Assembly (NCBI GenBank): GCA_024691305.1
Contig: JAILNS010000031.1
Coordinates: 172,475-236,474, forward strand
Length of the DNA: 64,000 bases
Source of the DNA: Lachnospiraceae bacterium
GTDB lineage: Bacteria > Bacillota > Clostridia > Lachnospirales > Lachnospiraceae
Reading direction: 5' to 3'
A program made the position numbers and the translations under genes. This document shows, piece by piece, positions 60,570-64,000 of the stretch (position 1 is its first letter; every line of letters starts with the position of its first letter). The notes under the pieces are model-generated. The model was not told where the DNA came from. It searched no databases and was given only the letters and a program-made list of their open reading frames with translations.

Positions 60570-62750
60570 TTGAGTTTTGAACTTACAGGAGAAATTTTTT
60601 CAATATTGATGAATATAGCAGGGCTTATGTTGTGCCTGTTCAGATACTTTGAACATGCCCGCAAGGCTTATGTTTATGCTATAGCATTTTTGATAGGAAA
60701 TCTTCTTTCAAACTATTACTGGGGAGTATACATGCTCGTAATGCATGACTATCCGAATGTTTCGTCAATGTTTGCATATTTTGGGTGGAATCTGGCTTAT
60801 GTAGTACTTGTTTTTATGGAATTGTGTATTCGTAAAGAACATGGCATCAGGTTATTTTCTCCCATAGCACTTATCCCGGTTCCGGTAAATATCGCACAGC
60901 TTATATTGTACCTGCAGTTTGGTGGGATATTTAATAATATATGGCAGGTGTTTTGGACAACTGCGGCGGCATGTCTGGCCCTGGACACGATAATATACTA
61001 TTTAAGGGATCGGGATGAAAAAAAGATATTTCCGTATACCAGTGTGGTTATTTTTGCCTATATAACGATAGAATATACAGCATGGACATCATCCTGTTTT
61101 GACTGGCCGTCGGAGTTTCGGGATCCATATAATTATCTTAGTATTCTTGACAGTTTATGCTTTATTCTTATACCGCTTGCTTTGACGAAATTATACGGAA
61201 GGGATAGTAATGCATCCGGCAATTATCCTAACGAGCATCTTATGAGCCTGTTTAAGCCACTGTATTCCTCGATTGTTGCAGTATGCTGTTTTGGCGGATA
61301 TTTTCTTGCGATATGGATGAGGAATACCCTGGGAAACGGAACCGGTGGGACAGGAGATGGAGATCCTTACAAGATCATTGCTGTGATGCTGTTTGTTGTA
61401 TCCGTAACATTGATCTCTTTTACGATGATAATAGTACTCGTCGTCGGTTCCATGCAAAAAACGTATGAGGGAGAGGAACTTAAGAAAGCTAAATTTTCAG
61501 CGGAAAAGTCAAATGCTATAAAAAGTGAGTTCCTTGCCAATATGTCCCACGAGATCCGTACGCCGATAAATGCCGTCCTCGGAATGAATGAAATGATATT
61601 AAGGGAAAGCCTTGAAGCAAGGGACAATCCTCCTGAAAGCAGTGACCTGATCAAAAAGAAGTTCTCCGAATTATGTTTTTATTCGGGAAACATCGACAGC
61701 GCAGGAAAGAATCTTCTCTCTATAATCAACGATATACTGGATCTTTCCAGGATAGAAGCCGGAAAGCTTGAGATCGTGAACGCGTCATATCAACTCAGCT
61801 CAGTGCTTAATGATGTAAGCAATATGATCATCTTTAAGGCTAAGGATAAGGGATTGGAATTTGAAGTTGAAGTGGATGAGAATCTCCCGGAAACCCTCTG
61901 CGGTGATGAGGTCAGAGTTCGCCAGGTGATCACCAATCTTTTGAATAATGCCGTAAAATATACGGAAAAAGGGAAGGTGGTCCTGGCTGTTTCCGAGGAA
62001 AGAAGTCGCTCAGAAACAGACCCGGATCTTACCTCATTAGTGATATCCGTAAAAGATACCGGCATAGGGATAAAGGAAGAGGATAAAGCCAGACTTTTTA
62101 AGAAGTTTGAAAGATTTGATACCGAAAGAAACAGCTCGATCGAAGGTACAGGACTCGGACTTTCAATAACCGCCAGTCTGGTGAAGATGATGGGCGGGAC
62201 TATCAGTGTGGAATCGCAGTATGGACTGGGGTCGGTTTTCACCGCTGTAATTCCTCAGGAGATAGTATCTGATAAACCTTTAGGCGATTTCCGCAAAAGG
62301 TTTGAACAGAGCCTGAATTCCATGAAGACCAAAAAGGAACCTTTCCGTGCAAATGATGCCTTGATACTGGTTGTTGATGACACACAGATAAATCTGCTTG
62401 TGGTCAAAGGACTTTTAAAGAATATAGGAATAAAGATCGATACCGCAAGAAGCGGGACCGAGGCGATCAGACTCGCAACTCTTAATCATTATGACATCAT
62501 ATTTATCGATCAGCGCATGCCGGGCATGGATGGGACCACGACAATGAACCATATTAAAACGGATGCAGGCGGAGTTAATGCGGATACACCGTTTATCTGT
62601 ATAACAGCCGATGCGATATCGGGTGCAAGGGAACGATATATTGCGGAAGGATTTGATGATTATCTTTCCAAACCTATTGAGAGCGCCAGGTTGGAAAAGA
62701 CACTGGAAACTTACCTTCCGAAAGATAAAATAGATTACGCCGGTGATTAA
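60570..62750 (+). CDS. Hybrid sensor histidine kinase with 7TM-like sensor
   Basis: 726 residues from TTG 60570. About seven to eight membrane helices fill the first 290 residues. HisKA has His327 in MSHEIRTP; the ATPase boxes are NLLNNAVKYT, DTGIGI and GTGLGLSI; a receiver domain near residues 590-715 has Asp in FIDQRMPG. No Hpt domain is attached. Phosphate may flow to a separate Hpt or to the neighbouring regulator. Confidence 0.92.
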   Translation: MSFELTGEIFSILMNIAGLMLCLFRYFEHARKAYVYAIAFLIGNLLSNYYWGVYMLVMHDYPNVSSMFAYFGWNLAYVVLVFMELCIRKEHGIRLFSPIALIPVPVNIAQLILYLQFGGIFNNIWQVFWTTAAACLALDTIIYYLRDRDEKKIFPYTSVVIFAYITIEYTAWTSSCFDWPSEFRDPYNYLSILDSLCFILIPLALTKLYGRDSNASGNYPNEHLMSLFKPLYSSIVAVCCFGGYFLAIWMRNTLGNGTGGTGDGDPYKIIAVMLFVVSVTLISFTMIIVLVVGSMQKTYEGEELKKAKFSAEKSNAIKSEFLANMSHEIRTPINAVLGMNEMILRESLEARDNPPESSDLIKKKFSELCFYSGNIDSAGKNLLSIINDILDLSRIEAGKLEIVNASYQLSSVLNDVSNMIIFKAKDKGLEFEVEVDENLPETLCGDEVRVRQVITNLLNNAVKYTEKGKVVLAVSEERSRSETDPDLTSLVISVKDTGIGIKEEDKARLFKKFERFDTERNSSIEGTGLGLSITASLVKMMGGTISVESQYGLGSVFTAVIPQEIVSDKPLGDFRKRFEQSLNSMKTKKEPFRANDALILVVDDTQINLLVVKGLLKNIGIKIDTARSGTEAIRLATLNHYDIIFIDQRMPGMDGTTTMNHIKTDAGGVNADTPFICITADAISGARERYIAEGFDDYLSKPIESARLEKTLETYLPKDKIDYAGD

Positions 62751-62842
62751 ATATGTGCCAGCTTAACCGGACATACGTATAAATATTATGAATGGTTATT
62801 ATTGTTAATAAACGCTATTAAAGAAGTATTATGTGAGGTGAT

Positions 62843-63703
62843 ATGCACGATATTAATGATTCTGTATTACTTGAGAATATATTAGACCTTTTCCCGGCCG
62901 GGATATTCTGGAAGGACAAGGAAAGGCGGTTCATGGGCGCCAATCAGATGTTTTTGGATTACTATGGTCTTGATTCTGTCGACCAGATCATAGGCAAAAA
63001 CGATGAAGACATGGGGTGGCATATCGATCCCGAACCTTATCGCAGGGTTGAACTGCAAGTCATTAATTCCGGGGAATCCATCAGGGATGTACCGGGGGAA
63101 TGTATTGTAAAGGGAAAACTTCGAAAGATCAGTGCATCCAAATGTCCTATCTATTCCGAAGGAGAAGTGGTAGGTCTTATAGGATATTTTATGGATGTCA
63201 CCGATGAGATGGAAGAACTGGACAGATTATCATTCTTAAGTCAGATCGATGATCTTACGGGGGTTCTTAACAGACGTGCATATAACGATATCGTTTTGGA
63301 ATACGAAGAGCAGTACCGTCAGAACAAAACCGACTTTGTACTGTATCTGGTCGATATGGATCAATATAAGACCGTAAATGACCGGTACGGGCATGAATAC
63401 GGGGATCTGTTTCTTACATCAGTTGCGCAGAGTCTGTCTGCCGTTGCGGCTGAAAACAGTGTACTTTGCCGGTATGACGGAGACGAGTTTGCAATAATCC
63501 ATCAGTTCACTTCGGAATCCGATATTGCCATCATGAAGAGACGTATCATGCGTGCGGTTGAAGGCCCTCGTAATCTTGACGGAGTTAAATTATCGGTCAA
63601 AGCTTCCATAGGACAGGCAATATATTCCGAAACGGAATCTGTTCTTACAATGGAAGAACTTGCAGATAAACGTCTCTATGAGATGAAAAAAAATAAATAC
63701 TAA
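62843..63703 (+). CDS. PAS-GGDEF diguanylate cyclase-like protein
   Basis: 286 residues. PAS domain (about 10-125; IFWKDKERRFMGAN) and GGDEF domain (about 130-285). The active-site motif reads DGDEF in CRYDGDEFAI, a variant of GGDEF, so cyclase activity is likely but not certain. There is no I-site RxxD directly ahead. Soluble. Confidence 0.88.
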   Translation: MHDINDSVLLENILDLFPAGIFWKDKERRFMGANQMFLDYYGLDSVDQIIGKNDEDMGWHIDPEPYRRVELQVINSGESIRDVPGECIVKGKLRKISASKCPIYSEGEVVGLIGYFMDVTDEMEELDRLSFLSQIDDLTGVLNRRAYNDIVLEYEEQYRQNKTDFVLYLVDMDQYKTVNDRYGHEYGDLFLTSVAQSLSAVAAENSVLCRYDGDEFAIIHQFTSESDIAIMKRRIMRAVEGPRNLDGVKLSVKASIGQAIYSETESVLTMEELADKRLYEMKKNKY

Positions 63704-63783
63704 TATAATGTAATTTATAGGAAATGCATTATAATAGCATATATTAAAATCTTATACCAATTAAAAAACGAGGAGAGTAAAGA

Positions 63784-64000
63784 ATGAAAAGGCAACGCAA
63801 CAGGAAAACGTCAGGCTTTCTGGCAGCCCTGATGAGTATCATCATGATCGTTTCGGCAGCATTTCCGTCTATAGACGCATTTGCTGCAGTAAAAGATTAT
63901 GGTGACGGGATCAAATTCGATGCGGAGTATTATACTTCCGCATATTCTGATGTACATGCCGCATACGGAGATGATGAGACAGCACTTCTCGGACACTATA
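63784..64000 (+). CDS. Start of a large secreted protein (partial)
   Basis: ATG 63784 after GAGGAGAG. A signal peptide (basic KRQRNRK, hydrophobic core, cleavage near DAFAA) is followed by FDAEYYTSAYSDVHAAYG and LLGHY. This repeat-like segment heads many large surface proteins of Lachnospiraceae. The gene runs past the window end. A TATAAT at 63730-63735 is a possible -10. Confidence 0.75.
   Translation, partial: MKRQRNRKTSGFLAALMSIIMIVSAAFPSIDAFAAVKDYGDGIKFDAEYYTSAYSDVHAAYGDDETALLGHY

Overview
The window looks like chromosome from a Lachnospiraceae bacterium, most likely a Butyrivibrio-like plant-fibre degrader. The reasons are the moderate-to-low GC, strong AGGAGG-type ribosome binding sites, xylose isomerase next to a cytoplasmic family 9 cellodextrinase-type glycosidase, a tannase-like lipoprotein, lipoprotein solute binding of the LplA type, and many short orphan families known from Clostridia. 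Genus is inference from gene content. Almost all genes are on the + strand, which fits one replichore arm. I saw no rRNA, tRNA, CRISPR array, transposase or phage module.

Layout. 0-3.6 kb: tail of a hybrid sensor kinase, a sugar-binding lipoprotein, a broken sugar isomerase and an FMN-dependent oxidase, closed by a clear terminator. 3.6-9.4 kb: a Na/phosphate transporter, then a membrane redox cassette (TlpA-like thioredoxin, a 49-residue CXXC protein, a polyferredoxin), a clostripain-type protease and a thioesterase. 9.4-13.7 kb: AraC regulator divergent from xylA, then GH9. 13.7-21 kb: metabolic genes, an NhaC antiporter, a DnaQ-type exonuclease with a zinc ribbon, and an overlapping trio (Lrp-like regulator, stand-alone RNA polymerase alpha-CTD protein, AAA ATPase). 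21-28.5 kb: sbcD-sbcC followed by TPR/Sel1, J-domain-like, HIRAN and Nudix-methyltransferase genes. 28.5-31 kb: NAD salvage (nicotinamidase-like, pncB, nadE). 31-41.3 kb: a run of accessory genes (hydrolase, lipoprotein, PcfJ-like, XRE-HD fusion, deacetylase, phosphatase, MBL hydrolase) ending in SOS-type DNA repair genes (SRAP protein and a Y-family polymerase with a LexA box inside its promoter). 41.3-46.9 kb: an OmpR/histidine kinase pair, azlCD and a tannase-like lipoprotein; the regulator and the tannase share the same direct-repeat promoter element. 46.9-48.2 kb: three unrelated tandem repeat families around one small gene. 48.2-59.1 kb: sirtuin, glutaredoxin-like protein, a PAS/HisKA/receiver protein lacking the ATPase domain, hydrolases, two tRNA-editing proteins, a macro-domain fusion, a vWA protein and small enzymes. 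59.2-64 kb: response regulator, hybrid kinase, diguanylate cyclase, and the start of a large secreted protein.

Themes. DNA damage handling is spread over the window (SbcDC, HIRAN, MutT-like Nudix, SRAP, Y-polymerase). NAD and ADP-ribose metabolism is also over-represented (PncB, NadE, sirtuin, macro domain). Signal transduction is dense: four kinase or kinase-like proteins, two OmpR regulators and one GGDEF protein. The best candidates for something undescribed are the genes attached to sbcDC, the Lrp/alpha-CTD/ATPase trio, the kinase-like protein without an ATPase domain, and the 83-bp repeat array at about 47 kb.
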